A DNA stretch of 64,000 nucleotides, taken from NCBI GenBank assembly GCA_002839445.1, contig PGYB01000013.1, forward strand, positions 94,079-158,078. The letters run 5' to 3'. Position numbers and translations under genes: made by a program. The notes below the pieces were generated by a model that saw only the letters and a program-made list of their open reading frames with translations, did no database searches and was not told the DNA's origin. Each line of letters opens with the position of its first letter. The stretch's first letter is position 1. This document shows positions 23,163 to 32,042 of this stretch, in pieces. Source of the DNA: Candidatus Riflebacteria bacterium HGW-Riflebacteria-1. Lineage in GTDB: Bacteria; Muiribacteriota; Ozemobacteria; Ozemobacterales; Ozemobacteraceae.

Positions 23163-25025
23163 ATGCTCAGAACGCTTTTTGTTACCCTTCTTTTCTGTAT
23201 TTCCGGCTCTTTTCTTCATGCTGCAGAAGACACAGCGCAGCTCCAACCCCCAGCTGATTTTGATCTTGGCACACTGACGGTTGCAGAACCCTCATGGAAT
23301 CACCCAGAAGAAATAACCGGCAAACCCGACGGTGAAACCTATTTTGAAATTCTGTCAGGCAGCGGCAAAACCACGATTTCACAAGCACTTGATGGTCAGA
23401 TGGGAATAAATCTGCGAATCAGCGGCGGCGCCGGACATATCGCAGCTATCAGCTCAGGCGGGCTTTCCGGCAATAAGATCCTCGTTGTCAAAGATGGCAT
23501 GCCGATTAACGACCCATTCACCGGAAGCCCCGACATTGGCGATTTTTCAACACTTCAATACGATAAGGCCGAACTCTGGAAGGGTAATCGCGCAACTTTG
23601 TGGGGCAGCAGCAGTATCGGCGGCACTCTCAGGCTCACCAGCCGCTTTCCCGATAGTGGTCGGCTGCGTTTGTGGACTGACGGTTTCGGTGGTAATGGCA
23701 GAGCCGTCGAAACCAGCATTTACCCGGGCAAAGCCAGAATCGGCATAAGGCTGAGTCAGTTTACAACTCCGGGGTTTTCGGCAGCAGCGCCTGAGAACGG
23801 CAACTCTGAACGTGATGCTTTTGAACTCACGAGCGGCTATGTCGCAATGGAAACCGATCTGCGTAAGGACCTGCAGTTGCAGGTCAGTGCTGAAAGCAAT
23901 GAGAGCCTGACCGATCTTGATGGCTTCGATTTCGTTTCAGGGCTGCCGGCGGATAATCTGACTTTTCGCCAGAAAAAGCTTGGCAGCCAGTTCAATATTG
24001 GACTGACCAGTCACCTGAACAATGGGGAATTGCGGCTGGCACATATTTTCAATCACAGCACCATGACGGGCATTGATGAGAGCGATCCCTTCAATGAGTT
24101 TGGGCTGGAAGTAAGCCGGCAAAAGCAGTCTGTCAGCAGAAGTTATCAAGCCGGCACCAGCAGTTATCTCGGCGAGATTGCCAGAACAGAGACCAGAGCC
24201 GAAAACCACGGGCTTTTTGTGCATCGCGAAAGTGACCTCGCCATTTTTCTTGCCGCCCGGAATCAGCTGAGAAAAGAGCTTTGCGCGAATCTTACTGCCA
24301 GATATGATGACCCCCAGAACCACAATGGCGTTTTCACCGGCAACCTGGCTCTGGTCAGAACTGGCCCGCAGCTTGAATTATCGGCAGCGTGGGGGCAGGC
24401 GTTCAGAATGCCCGCTCTTAACGAGCGCTATTATCCGGCCTATGGCGACCCCGGGCTTAATTCTGAGCACTCAACATCTTTTGGCCTTACTGCCGCGAGA
24501 ATATTCGCAGACATCGGAAAAATAGCAATCAGTGCCACCAGATATCAGGTCAGAGATCTGATTGGAACTACTTCAACAGCTGACCCGGCCTATACCTGGG
24601 GCATCAAAGCAGCCAATCTTGATCGCGCCACGCTTATTTCGCATCAGTTGAGCCTGAGCGAGTGTAAACTGGCTGGTTTTGAACTTTCCGGCGAGCTTTC
24701 GCTTATGGACAAAAAGAAGCTGGCAAATAGCGGAAAGCAGGTTCCGGGTATCGCTGATCGCCAGGCGGCATTTTCCCTGACAAGAAATATTGCCCGGACA
24801 AAGTACAGTCTGCACACAAAATTCTGGGGCTCAACATGGGAAGACGCGGAGAACACCAGAAAGGCTTCCCCCGATCATGAGCTTTCGCTCTACATCAAGC
24901 GAAGCTTTAAAGAGTGTTCCTTTGAGGTCGGTGTGCTGAATCTTACCAATTCAGAAAAGGCAAGAGTTCTGGGTTACACGCGGCCAGGGCGAAGGCTGGC
25001 GTTGGCCATAGAGGCTTTCTTCTGA
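23163..25025 (+). CDS. TonB-dependent outer membrane receptor, probably for cobalamin (BtuB-like)
   Basis: 620 residues. Sec signal (MLRTLFVTLLFCISGSFLHA). Plug domain: VKDGMPINDPFTGSP, DFSTLQYDKAELWKG, SSSIGGTLRLTSR (about 120-160). Then beta-barrel strands; the last residue is Phe (LALAIEAFF), a typical barrel end. The cobalamin riboswitch just upstream makes B12 or another corrinoid the likely substrate. No BtuFCD transporter or synthesis gene follows; these may be elsewhere. The next element is an inserted Rpn copy. Confidence 0.9.
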   Translation: MLRTLFVTLLFCISGSFLHAAEDTAQLQPPADFDLGTLTVAEPSWNHPEEITGKPDGETYFEILSGSGKTTISQALDGQMGINLRISGGAGHIAAISSGGLSGNKILVVKDGMPINDPFTGSPDIGDFSTLQYDKAELWKGNRATLWGSSSIGGTLRLTSRFPDSGRLRLWTDGFGGNGRAVETSIYPGKARIGIRLSQFTTPGFSAAAPENGNSERDAFELTSGYVAMETDLRKDLQLQVSAESNESLTDLDGFDFVSGLPADNLTFRQKKLGSQFNIGLTSHLNNGELRLAHIFNHSTMTGIDESDPFNEFGLEVSRQKQSVSRSYQAGTSSYLGEIARTETRAENHGLFVHRESDLAIFLAARNQLRKELCANLTARYDDPQNHNGVFTGNLALVRTGPQLELSAAWGQAFRMPALNERYYPAYGDPGLNSEHSTSFGLTAARIFADIGKIAISATRYQVRDLIGTTSTADPAYTWGIKAANLDRATLISHQLSLSECKLAGFELSGELSLMDKKKLANSGKQVPGIADRQAAFSLTRNIARTKYSLHTKFWGSTWEDAENTRKASPDHELSLYIKRSFKECSFEVGVLNLTNSEKARVLGYTRPGRRLALAIEAFF

Positions 25026-25157
25026 GTGTAATCACACATCTGCGCTAATTAACGGCAGACTATGCGATTAAATGAGTAGCAGACCTGGCGGTTTTGGGTC
25101 AGAATGTGGAAGATCGCGTGCGAGGCTTTCGGAAACCGACCGTGCAAAAACTATTCT

Positions 25158-26054
25158 TCAGGGTTGCGAGAGTTTCTGCAGCTCTTCTTCGGTCAGGCCG
25201 GTGGCCTGTTTTATAAGTTCTAAGCCGACGTTAAGTGCCAGCATTTTTCTAGCAATCTCAAATTTTTCTTCTGTCCGGCCTTCTATCTTGCCTACCTCTT
25301 TGCCCTTGTTGTAAACGGCGCCTTTGATTATGGCAAGGTCGAGCGCCTCTTTTTCGCGGTCGGCCATGCGCCGGCGCATTTTTTCGTCGGCGTTGATTTT
25401 CTGCAATTCTTTGATGGCCATGTTAATCGGCTCCTCTTCGGTGAGCGCTCCGGGGATCTTGACATCAAGTTTACCGTAAGTTTCCGAAAATTTCATCACA
25501 TTTAGCCATTTTTCAAATGTCGACTGCAGTTTTCGCGGCTTGTTAATATCGTATTTGGTCAGATCGATGTAATGCAGAGCCATGGTCTCGGCCAGCACCA
25601 GACTGCCATCAGCGTTGCGAAATTCAAAGGCTTCATGCACATGCTTCGACTGCCTGAACAGGTCGAAATCGAGAATGGCAATGCAGGTCGCCGGCATCAA
25701 AGCCACATAGTCAGAGCCGGCCTTCGCCTGGTCGCGATAGAGCGAAGCCACATAGAATGCGGTGCGCGACACAAAGGCATCCTGTCGGTGCACCTGGGCT
25801 TCGATGCAATACCATCTGCCCGCTTTGTCTCTGGCCTTCACATCGACGATAGTCAGTTTCTGGTCTCTGAATCGCCTTGGGTGGAAAGGGTTGAGCAGTT
25901 CGAGGTCTTCGATCCGCCTGCTGCTGTCGAGTTGCAGAATGGCGTTGAGAAGGCTGATCGTCAGCTTTTCCTGACCCGGCCGGTTAAACAGCCACTGAAA
26001 CGCGAAGTCGTTAAGCATCGAATAAATCTTGCGCTCGCCTATGTTTTTTCCCAT
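25158..26054 (-). CDS. Rpn/PD-(D/E)XK family nuclease-transposase
   Basis: 298 residues, full-length for the family. KIYSMLNDFAFQWLFN, VDVKARD...YCIEAQVH (catalytic D and E-x-Q), MALHYIDLTKYD, KFSETYG, and a tail with KGKEVGKIEGRTEEKFE. About 60% alike in pattern to the 13654 copy but a distinct lineage. A ribosome site (caggagaaaacg) precedes the start. The element extends at least to 26149, where homology with the 22715-22829 remnant stops. Confidence 0.88.
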   Translation of the reverse strand: MGKNIGERKIYSMLNDFAFQWLFNRPGQEKLTISLLNAILQLDSSRRIEDLELLNPFHPRRFRDQKLTIVDVKARDKAGRWYCIEAQVHRQDAFVSRTAFYVASLYRDQAKAGSDYVALMPATCIAILDFDLFRQSKHVHEAFEFRNADGSLVLAETMALHYIDLTKYDINKPRKLQSTFEKWLNVMKFSETYGKLDVKIPGALTEEEPINMAIKELQKINADEKMRRRMADREKEALDLAIIKGAVYNKGKEVGKIEGRTEEKFEIARKMLALNVGLELIKQATGLTEEELQKLSQP

Positions 26055-26433
26055 CTCGTTTTCTCCTGTTAAAGTTTCGCCGGCAGTTTTTTTTCTGCCT
26101 CATAACAAGATCAAAACGAGAATGCCTTTGGGGAAAGTTATTTTCAGATATGTTGAACCGCTACGGAAAGCGGCCGGCGGTTATTGTCAGCGGTAAATAT
26201 TACAATGAAAAGCGCGATGAGGTAAGCTCCTGGTTCGGAAACGTCTGCAACCCCGCCCCTCGAAATCAGCTGTTCAGAAAAAACCTTGCTAGACCTTTCT
26301 TGTTCAATCGCCATACGGGCGTCATTATTAGAGCTTCCAGTAAGGGCTTCTGGAAATTTGACCACCGCGTTCCTGCCGATATCGATCTGCGCGACTTTGC
26401 TTGTTTTTGTAAGAAGCATCATCAATTGGTGTT
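26055..26433. other. Gap: Rpn element flank (to 26149), then nothing recognised
   Basis: 26085-26149 is the outer arm shared with the remnant at 22766-22829. From 26150 to 26433 two overlapping open frames of under 100 codons exist on opposite strands with no family resemblance; not supported as genes. Confidence 0.5.
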
Positions 26434-27390
26434 TTATGCTTCATAGTGCTTGAAAACCTCTCTAAAATGCCATTCTGTGAATGATCGTGCCGGCGAATAG
26501 TCTTTTGAGCGAGGCAGTAAGATCTGCTTATCTTCATATCTGTATAACCACTCTTCAAGACCACAGCTTCCGTTAATGTGCTTAGACGTCTTGATACAAT
26601 AATTCTCATTAATGCTGAAAACGCCACGATCAAACATTTTGTGATGCATGGAACACAAAGCAATGCCATTTTGTTCGATTGCCGGGCCACCAGCCTGGTG
26701 CCATTTAATGTGAGCGGCTTCCAGGCAGACGGGGTTATTCCCAAGTCGCATATCAAAACCACAAATAGCACACTGATATTGGTATACGGTCAGGATCTTA
26801 TTTCTGAAATCCGGGTCGCGCTTTATTTTTTGAGATAGTTTGCCCTGAAAATCTGTCTGTAAGCCGATCGAAAGAATAATGTCATCATGAATCGATTCAG
26901 GAAAATGCTCTGTCAGAATTTCCCGGGCAAGCTGTGAAATGATCTCGGGTCTCCTGGAAAGGAATTCAAACATATCTTCCGGAAAACCACCGCAAATATT
27001 TCTGCTTAGAAGTATTTGTTTTGAAGGATCTCCATCGGCTTGCACCGTAATTTCGTTGCGTCTTGGGATATCCCAGAGGCCATCTGTTGTCAGGCGCCAG
27101 AAAGGTGATACTGTTTTAATCGACCTGCGTGCAGGACCAAAATCTTCCAACAGTTGCTTGAGCTTAACATTTATTTCAGCGTATGGCATTAGCCTTTGCC
27201 TGCCCTGCTGGCAATTTGCAAGAGCCAGCAGTATTAACAGTGGCTTATGAGGGGCTCTTTGATCGCCATTTGACCAGATTTTTAGACCGGAAAATTTTCT
27301 TATAATGGCTTCTGCATTGATTGCATCTTCCTTCGCAACAGATGGAAAGCCTTCTGGTGATTCTTTAATGCCTGTTGTATGTTTTGTCAT
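26434..27390 (-). CDS. Phosphorothioate-type McrA-like HNH restriction endonuclease
   Basis: 318 residues. The N-terminal half has RAPHKPLLILLAL and the SPFWRLTTDGLWD block, a pattern of the sulfur-binding domain (SBD) of type IV ScoMcrA-like enzymes. The C-terminal half is an HNH nuclease: CAICGFDMRLGNN, EAAHIKWHQAGG, NGIALCSMHHKMFDRGVF, with zinc cysteines and catalytic His. Such enzymes cut DNA carrying phosphorothioate bonds made by Dnd systems. No dnd genes are in the window, so it would act against modified foreign DNA. Start at 27390 has a weak ribosome site. Confidence 0.85.
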   Translation of the reverse strand: MTKHTTGIKESPEGFPSVAKEDAINAEAIIRKFSGLKIWSNGDQRAPHKPLLILLALANCQQGRQRLMPYAEINVKLKQLLEDFGPARRSIKTVSPFWRLTTDGLWDIPRRNEITVQADGDPSKQILLSRNICGGFPEDMFEFLSRRPEIISQLAREILTEHFPESIHDDIILSIGLQTDFQGKLSQKIKRDPDFRNKILTVYQYQCAICGFDMRLGNNPVCLEAAHIKWHQAGGPAIEQNGIALCSMHHKMFDRGVFSINENYCIKTSKHINGSCGLEEWLYRYEDKQILLPRSKDYSPARSFTEWHFREVFKHYEA

Positions 27391-27927
27391 TTCAGTTTCT
27401 CTGGCAGATTGGTGCCTATTCTAGATAGCCCTGAGTAATACTCGTCAGCAGAGGGCCTGAACGCGCTGAAGTCGAATTTTGCAAGTTCTGATAATGCTTT
27501 GCCCAGTCTACTTTGTTAGTTGAAAAAAGGAAAGCTTTCGAAAATGTGTCTGTATTTTATTCGCTCAAGCAGCTTGAGAAGAAGTTTATTAAGTGGAAAG
27601 TTGCAAGCTTGTTAGAAAAGACCAAGGATGAGGAGCAGGAACACAAAACCGCAGCCACAACCGCAGCCGTCGCTGCCGGATTTGGACTGGCTGAACATGG
27701 AACAGAAGAAGAAGCATGGATAAGAATGTATCTGCCCGGATCGCTGATGCGGTTGAAGGCGATGTTTTTTCTGATACCTGCGGCGCCTGGCAGCGCGATG
27801 AAAGTGCCGTCGAAACAGTTACGCGCATTCGTGACGAAGTAAACAAATCAATGCTAAGGCATCAGCGATGAGAGCCTGCATCGATTCTGATATGCAGGCA
27901 AATTCTCAGCATTGATACCGTCGGCTA
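27391..27927. other. Gap with possible small ORF 27716-27871
   Basis: Within it a 51-codon + strand frame (MDKNVSARIADAVEGDVF...) starts at 27716 with a purine-rich agaagaagaag upstream and ends TGA at 27871. It has an acidic helix-like sequence but no known family; could be an N-terminal relic. The rest shows nothing. Confidence 0.3.
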
Positions 27928-28527
27928 CTAATAAAACATCTTGTAGCCAAAGTATGAAGCGATCGTAACTACAATAACCATGAGCACAAGAGCGACCCAG
28001 AGCGAGATGGCGCCAAGCAGAGCACCTTTCTGCGGAAGAGTTTTGTCGGGGAAGCGGTTCTGCGCACGTCTGAGCAGCCAGAGCGAGTTGCGTACGTCAA
28101 CCAGCCCGAGAATGATAAAGAACATGCTCCAGCCGATCAGTGCCACCCAGATTGAGTATCTATCAACTTCAGCAATGACTGGAATCAGCTGTGCCAGTGC
28201 GTAGAGCCCAGCGGTTATCGCGAGTGCAACCGCGAATTCAAGACAGGCGAGGGCTGTCGATGCTACCAGCAGAAAAACCGGGTAGAGCTCGCGGCCAGAA
28301 GCAAGTTTCAGACGGCTCCAGAATACGGTTTTTGTCACCGCCAGAATCGCGACAGCCGGCAATGCGAGATACATGAAGACAAACAAAGCGTACAAGCCAA
28401 ACTGTCCGCCATAATAAGGCCCTGCCCAGGCGGTGCTGGCAGAGAGGCAGATGCCGGTGGTGAGAACGGCCGCTTTGCTGCCGGTAAAATGTACTGTCAG
28501 CCGGTTATTGTTAACTGATTTTTTCAT
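27928..28527 (-). CDS. Multi-pass membrane protein, unknown function
   Basis: 199 residues, predominantly hydrophobic with about four to five transmembrane helices (residues 40-65, 80-115, 125-145, 170-195) and charged loops. The N-terminus could be signal-like. It does not match any family I recognise; no conserved polar residues in the helices stand out. The stop is close to 27928 and the gene stands alone, downstream of nothing on its strand. Confidence 0.6.
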   Translation of the reverse strand: MKKSVNNNRLTVHFTGSKAAVLTTGICLSASTAWAGPYYGGQFGLYALFVFMYLALPAVAILAVTKTVFWSRLKLASGRELYPVFLLVASTALACLEFAVALAITAGLYALAQLIPVIAEVDRYSIWVALIGWSMFFIILGLVDVRNSLWLLRRAQNRFPDKTLPQKGALLGAISLWVALVLMVIVVTIASYFGYKMFY

Positions 28528-28647
28528 GCTCTATTAACTTTTAGATTTTAGCGTTTGAGCATAAATTACCACAACATGTTGAATATGTCTCAGGCCAGTT
28601 CCAATTATCTTCTTCGGATTACCTTCGGCCTCGTTTTGCTGTCTAGT

Positions 28648-28840
28648 TTTCGTGCTCGTGCTCACACCTGGTCGCGCTGCCCCGGGGAGCCCTGCGGGGT
28701 ATGCTGCTCTAACGGCTAGCCACTCCAGGTTAAGGACTGCGGGATACGTGACTCTAATGGCTAAAGGCCATAAGAGCCACCTAAAGAGCAGCCTAATCAT
28801 CAGGCGCCCTGGCACTAGCACATCCTGCGCGTCGTAATCG
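28648..28840 (+). repeat. TCGTNN-led GC-rich repeat, copy A (most complete)
   Basis: Hexamer-like start (ttcgtgctcgtgctc), then acctggtcgcgctgccccggggagccctgcgg, a block with nested hairpins (gctgctctaacggc...gtgactctaatggc/gccataagagccac/agagcagc) and an end catcctgcgcgtcgtaatcg. Copies: 63837-64000 (cut by the window), 53740-53797, 59051-59133 and, reversed, 40770-40834. Confidence 0.8.
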
Positions 28841-29181
28841 TTTGCAATTACAAAGGCGGCTCTGTTTTTTGTCTTTGCTGTGAACGAATTTTGTGTGAAC
28901 AGTATTAGCTCAGAGCTGATCGCGATTATACCTGATTTTGCAAGTTGCTGATGTGAAAGACTCCTGAATAATCTGCGATAATCCTTCAATCTGCGGATAG
29001 CTCTGCCAGAGTACCTGGATAATTATTTTGCAGATCAGTCATGGCAGGTAGATGGATCGTTGCTTTGTGTTTTAGTATTGTATTGACGAATTGGCTACAA
29101 CCTTGTACGTTAGAGGCAGTCCGCTACTTTTGCCGGGGTTTTTTCTCGAAAATAAATTGCACTGACAAACAGGAGATGCAA

Positions 29182-29673
29182 ATGAAATTCAAATTTTTTG
29201 GCTGCGCCCTTCTGGGGATTTTCTTTATCTGCTCTGGCCTGCTTTCGGCTGATGCGCGAACGATAACCATGGCTGATGCCAGAGTTAAGTTTCAGGTTCC
29301 CAATACCTGGAGAATAACCGAAGATACCGGCAACTGGCTGGTTCAATCGCCCGATGGCGGCGGCGTGTCAGTTACTTTTTCGCTGCTCTCTGCTCAAAAT
29401 CTTGAAGATGCTGCCAGAGAATGTCTGCAGGTCGTCACCGAACAAATTGGTGCAGTTAAGTATACAGGTGAATTGACCAGTGGCGTACTCAACGGTATGG
29501 AATACGTCGATCAGCTTGCCACTGCTATGGACGGCAGAATGACCGTCAGTATAACCCTGGTTATGACTCCGGCTAAGAAATGGCTGATGATTGCCTATCT
29601 CGGGTCTGTTCAGCACGAATCCGCCTGGCAGAGAGACGTGGTCTCAATCGCCGGCAGCCTGCAGCCCATGTAA
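29182..29673 (+). CDS. Small secreted protein, unknown function
   Basis: 163 residues from ATG 29182, which is six bases after aggag (29171-29175); an earlier open frame lacks a ribosome site and would give an unusual leader. N-terminal signal peptide (MKFKFFGCALLGIFFICSGLLSADA) is clear, then a compact mixed domain with FQVPNTWRITED, PDGGGVSVTFSLL and a C-terminal helix. It resembles single-domain PsbP-like/DUF1795 proteins in pattern (predicted beta-sheet with helices), but I am not sure. Secreted to the periplasm or outside. Confidence 0.65.
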   Translation: MKFKFFGCALLGIFFICSGLLSADARTITMADARVKFQVPNTWRITEDTGNWLVQSPDGGGVSVTFSLLSAQNLEDAARECLQVVTEQIGAVKYTGELTSGVLNGMEYVDQLATAMDGRMTVSITLVMTPAKKWLMIAYLGSVQHESAWQRDVVSIAGSLQPM

Positions 29674-29838
29674 TCATTGCCGGTGATCTGCACCGGCACT
29701 ATGGCAAAGTTTTGTCCTCGAAAAAACAGTTTCGCGCAGCAATTTTTGTTGCGCGATTACTTTTTATGCACAATGAATGTTTATTCATCTTTGCCATGGG
29801 GGCGATAGCTGATATTTGCGAATCGTTGTATTTCTGAT

Positions 29839-29866
29839 TTGATTGTTAGCGTAATAAGTGTATATT
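29839..29866 (+). promoter_or_regulatory. Sigma70-like promoter for candidate ncRNA
   Basis: TTGATT (29839-29844), 16-bp spacer, TATATT (29861-29866); the expected start is near 29873, exactly the first base of the RNA closing stem. Confidence 0.6.
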
Positions 29867-29872
29867 ATTAAT

Positions 29873-30007
29873 GGCTGCCAGGGCGTGCTCTCTTCGAGAG
29901 CTAGGAGGCGAGAACGGGCATCAATCGGAGCCAGTTTACTGGTTCCGCCATGGACGATATCGCAGCCAGACCATTTATGGTCCCCCTGGCGGTCTTAATT
30001 TTTTTAG
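29873..30007 (+). ncRNA. Candidate structured small RNA with multi-branch fold
   Basis: GGCTGCCAGGG (29873-29883) pairs with CCCTGGCGGTC (29984-29994) to close a domain with three hairpins: GCTCTC/GAGAGC (29887-29901), CGGAGCCAGT/ACTGGTTCCG (29926-29947) and GACCA/TGGTC (29969-29982). A T-rich run (ttttttt, 29999-30005) follows, as at an intrinsic terminator. The promoter lies directly upstream. It does not match riboswitch, SRP, 6S, RNase P or tmRNA features I know. It could instead be a leader of the 30158 gene. Confidence 0.55.
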
Positions 30008-30157
30008 CAATTAATCTTTTGCGAATAATTTGTGTTTAATTTTCGTAAAGGACTTGACGATTAGTTTATTATCTGGTAAGATGACCAACTGCAAAAAAAT
30101 GACCGGAGCAACTCGTCAGAGCAAACCGTCCGGATCTGTAATAAGAGGTTTTATCCC

Positions 30158-30769
30158 ATGTTCTCTAAATTATTCAATTCTCGTTGTACGTTTGTTTGTT
30201 TTCTTCTCGTCTGCGCCGCAGTCATGTTTTCTACCGGTTCAGCTCAGGCGATGTCTGATCGTGCACCGGCCTTCACTCATATCGAAGTAGAAGAGGTCTC
30301 TGCCCCAGATAACTTTCAGAATACCCGCCGTTATCTCATAACCTATTTCAATGAAATCGAAGGCAAAAAGTTTCAGGTTTTTCCGACTCGTGACGAAAAA
30401 GTCGCAGACGCCGACCTGATTCTCGCCCGCGTTGTCAGACAGTATCTTGATGACGAATACGAAAACCAGGGCAAATGGATGGACGAGCACGTTGTAGAAG
30501 ATGCCAACATGGGTCAGATTCTTGACCTCGTTAATCAGGATTATATGTCAGCTGCCTGGAACGCAAAAAACGTGAATGAACTGCGCCAGTATATGCACAA
30601 ATACAATAAATATCTGCAGCTGTATACCCTGCAGGTCTACCTCGACTACAAGGCCAGCAAGACCGAATATTACAGCGGCATGGATATTGACCCCATTCTT
30701 CTCAAACTGAACGAAGGCAATCACCCCGATGTTGCCAATTTCATACTGGTGAACTACACCGACAAATAA
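30158..30769 (+). CDS. Secreted protein of unknown function
   Basis: 203 residues with a signal peptide ending near SAQA (residue 31). The mature part is charged and helical, with tyrosine-rich helix YMHKYNKYLQLYTLQVYLDYKASKTEYYSG. No family recognised. Preceded by the structured RNA and a 150-bp leader; followed by a strong terminator 18 bp after the stop, so monocistronic. Confidence 0.7.
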   Translation: MFSKLFNSRCTFVCFLLVCAAVMFSTGSAQAMSDRAPAFTHIEVEEVSAPDNFQNTRRYLITYFNEIEGKKFQVFPTRDEKVADADLILARVVRQYLDDEYENQGKWMDEHVVEDANMGQILDLVNQDYMSAAWNAKNVNELRQYMHKYNKYLQLYTLQVYLDYKASKTEYYSGMDIDPILLKLNEGNHPDVANFILVNYTDK

Positions 30770-30787
30770 GCTATAAAGCTTTTAACC

Positions 30788-30822
30788 AGGCTGTTTCGCA
30801 ACTGCGCGAAACAGCCTTTTTT
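30788..30822 (+). terminator. Intrinsic terminator
   Basis: GGCTGTTTCGC / GCGAAACAGCC with short loop and TTTTTT. Confidence 0.9.
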
Positions 30823-30950
30823 GTTGCAAAAAAGTGTCGGTCCGATGCGCTGATAAAATAACTTAAAAAAGCGCGATAACCTGCAAAAAATCCGCAAAAA
30901 TTCTTTGCTGGATTCTTCCGGGTTGGGGTTTCGCGAGGTATAATTGCTGT

Positions 30951-31874
30951 ATGATATTTAAACGCAAAACGTCATATCTGCTGTTATTGGTTCTTTTCGC
31001 GTCAGCTCTGGCTCTTTCGGTTCTGGCTCAGGAGGGGCAGCCAACCGAAAATAAAAGAGACATAGCACTGCGCGAAGCAATTGGCCTGCTTGAGAAGATC
31101 GAGCTTTCTGCGCCGCGCGCGCAATCCGATCTGGTCAAGCTGCGTGAAAGACTGCAGTATCTCTATGATATTCCGCAGTTCGCCGACACGGCTGGTTCTG
31201 CAGAGGTTCCCGAGCCGATGTTCGCGCGCCGCAACTCGCGCACTCGTAACACCGACTGGGCAGGATTTTACAATTCCCTTAAAGGCCTCAAGAACAATGA
31301 ATTGCGCCAGCGTCTGCTGACGCAGATAAGCCGCCAGCGCTCAAGTGACTACACGACAGCCCGCCGTTTTGTCATGCTCAAAATCGATAACTATGATGGC
31401 TATATTGAATGCGTATACACCGGCAAAGTCATTGCCGCGCGTGAAATGCCCAACACCAATGTCATGAATATTGAGCATACCTGGCCGCAATCGAAGGGCG
31501 CAACCGGCGTAGCAAAATCAGACATGCATCATCTTTTTCCAACTGATCCGGTAGCAAATTCTACTCGCAGCAGTCTGCCCTTTGGTCTGGTCGACAGACC
31601 CGCATGGCAGGCCGGTGGCAGCGAATGCGACCTCAAGCGATTTGAAGTCAGAAAAAAAAGTCGCGGAAATACTGCTCGTGCCATCTTTTATTTTGCGACC
31701 AGATATGGTAAAACTATAAGTAGTGATGAAGAACAAATTTTGCGCGGCTGGCATCGCGAAGATCCGGTCGATGCTAACGAACGTGCCCGTAATGACCGTG
31801 TCGAAGAAGTTCAGGGAAACCGCAATCCTTTCATTGACAGGCCTGAACTTGTTGAATATATTAGTGATTTCTAG
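30951..31874 (+). CDS. Secreted endonuclease I (EndA/NucM family)
   Basis: 307 residues with a signal peptide (ends near VLAQ, residue 27). About residues 85-300 have the EndA fold: YIECVYTG, NIEHTWPQSKG (general base His), SDMHHLFPTDP, ANSTRSSLPFG (metal Asn), and a late TARAIFYFATRYG helix. Such enzymes nonspecifically cleave DNA and some RNA outside the cell or in the periplasm, for nutrient recovery or defence. Single gene with terminator; intact. A long N-terminal helix (residues 35-75) is extra to the minimal fold. Confidence 0.92.
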   Translation: MIFKRKTSYLLLLVLFASALALSVLAQEGQPTENKRDIALREAIGLLEKIELSAPRAQSDLVKLRERLQYLYDIPQFADTAGSAEVPEPMFARRNSRTRNTDWAGFYNSLKGLKNNELRQRLLTQISRQRSSDYTTARRFVMLKIDNYDGYIECVYTGKVIAAREMPNTNVMNIEHTWPQSKGATGVAKSDMHHLFPTDPVANSTRSSLPFGLVDRPAWQAGGSECDLKRFEVRKKSRGNTARAIFYFATRYGKTISSDEEQILRGWHREDPVDANERARNDRVEEVQGNRNPFIDRPELVEYISDF

Positions 31875-31893
31875 ATCCTAACCAACCTTTTGG

Positions 31894-31919
31894 GGCGGCG
31901 AACCAGCCGCCTTTTTTTT
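31894..31919 (+). terminator. Intrinsic terminator
   Basis: GGCGGC / GCCGCC with loop gaacca and eight Ts. Confidence 0.9.
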
Positions 31920-32042
31920 GTACGTCAGATTGCTTTTAGTTCGATTTGTGATAGCTTATATGAATTGAGGAATTAAATTGCCTCTCTTCTATGCGGGTCA
32001 AGCACGCATCAGTTAAGCAAGTGTCACAAACATGGAGGTTTT

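Noticed and set aside
26144..26446. Two overlapping frames of fewer than 100 codons on opposite strands
   Set aside because: No family resemblance, weak starts; left as a gap.
28534..28989. 151-codon minus-strand frame
   Set aside because: Mostly a translation of the dispersed GC-rich repeat (28648-28840).
29041..29181. Longer N-terminus for the secreted protein
   Set aside because: Would put 47 residues before a clear signal peptide; the start at 29182 has a Shine-Dalgarno sequence.
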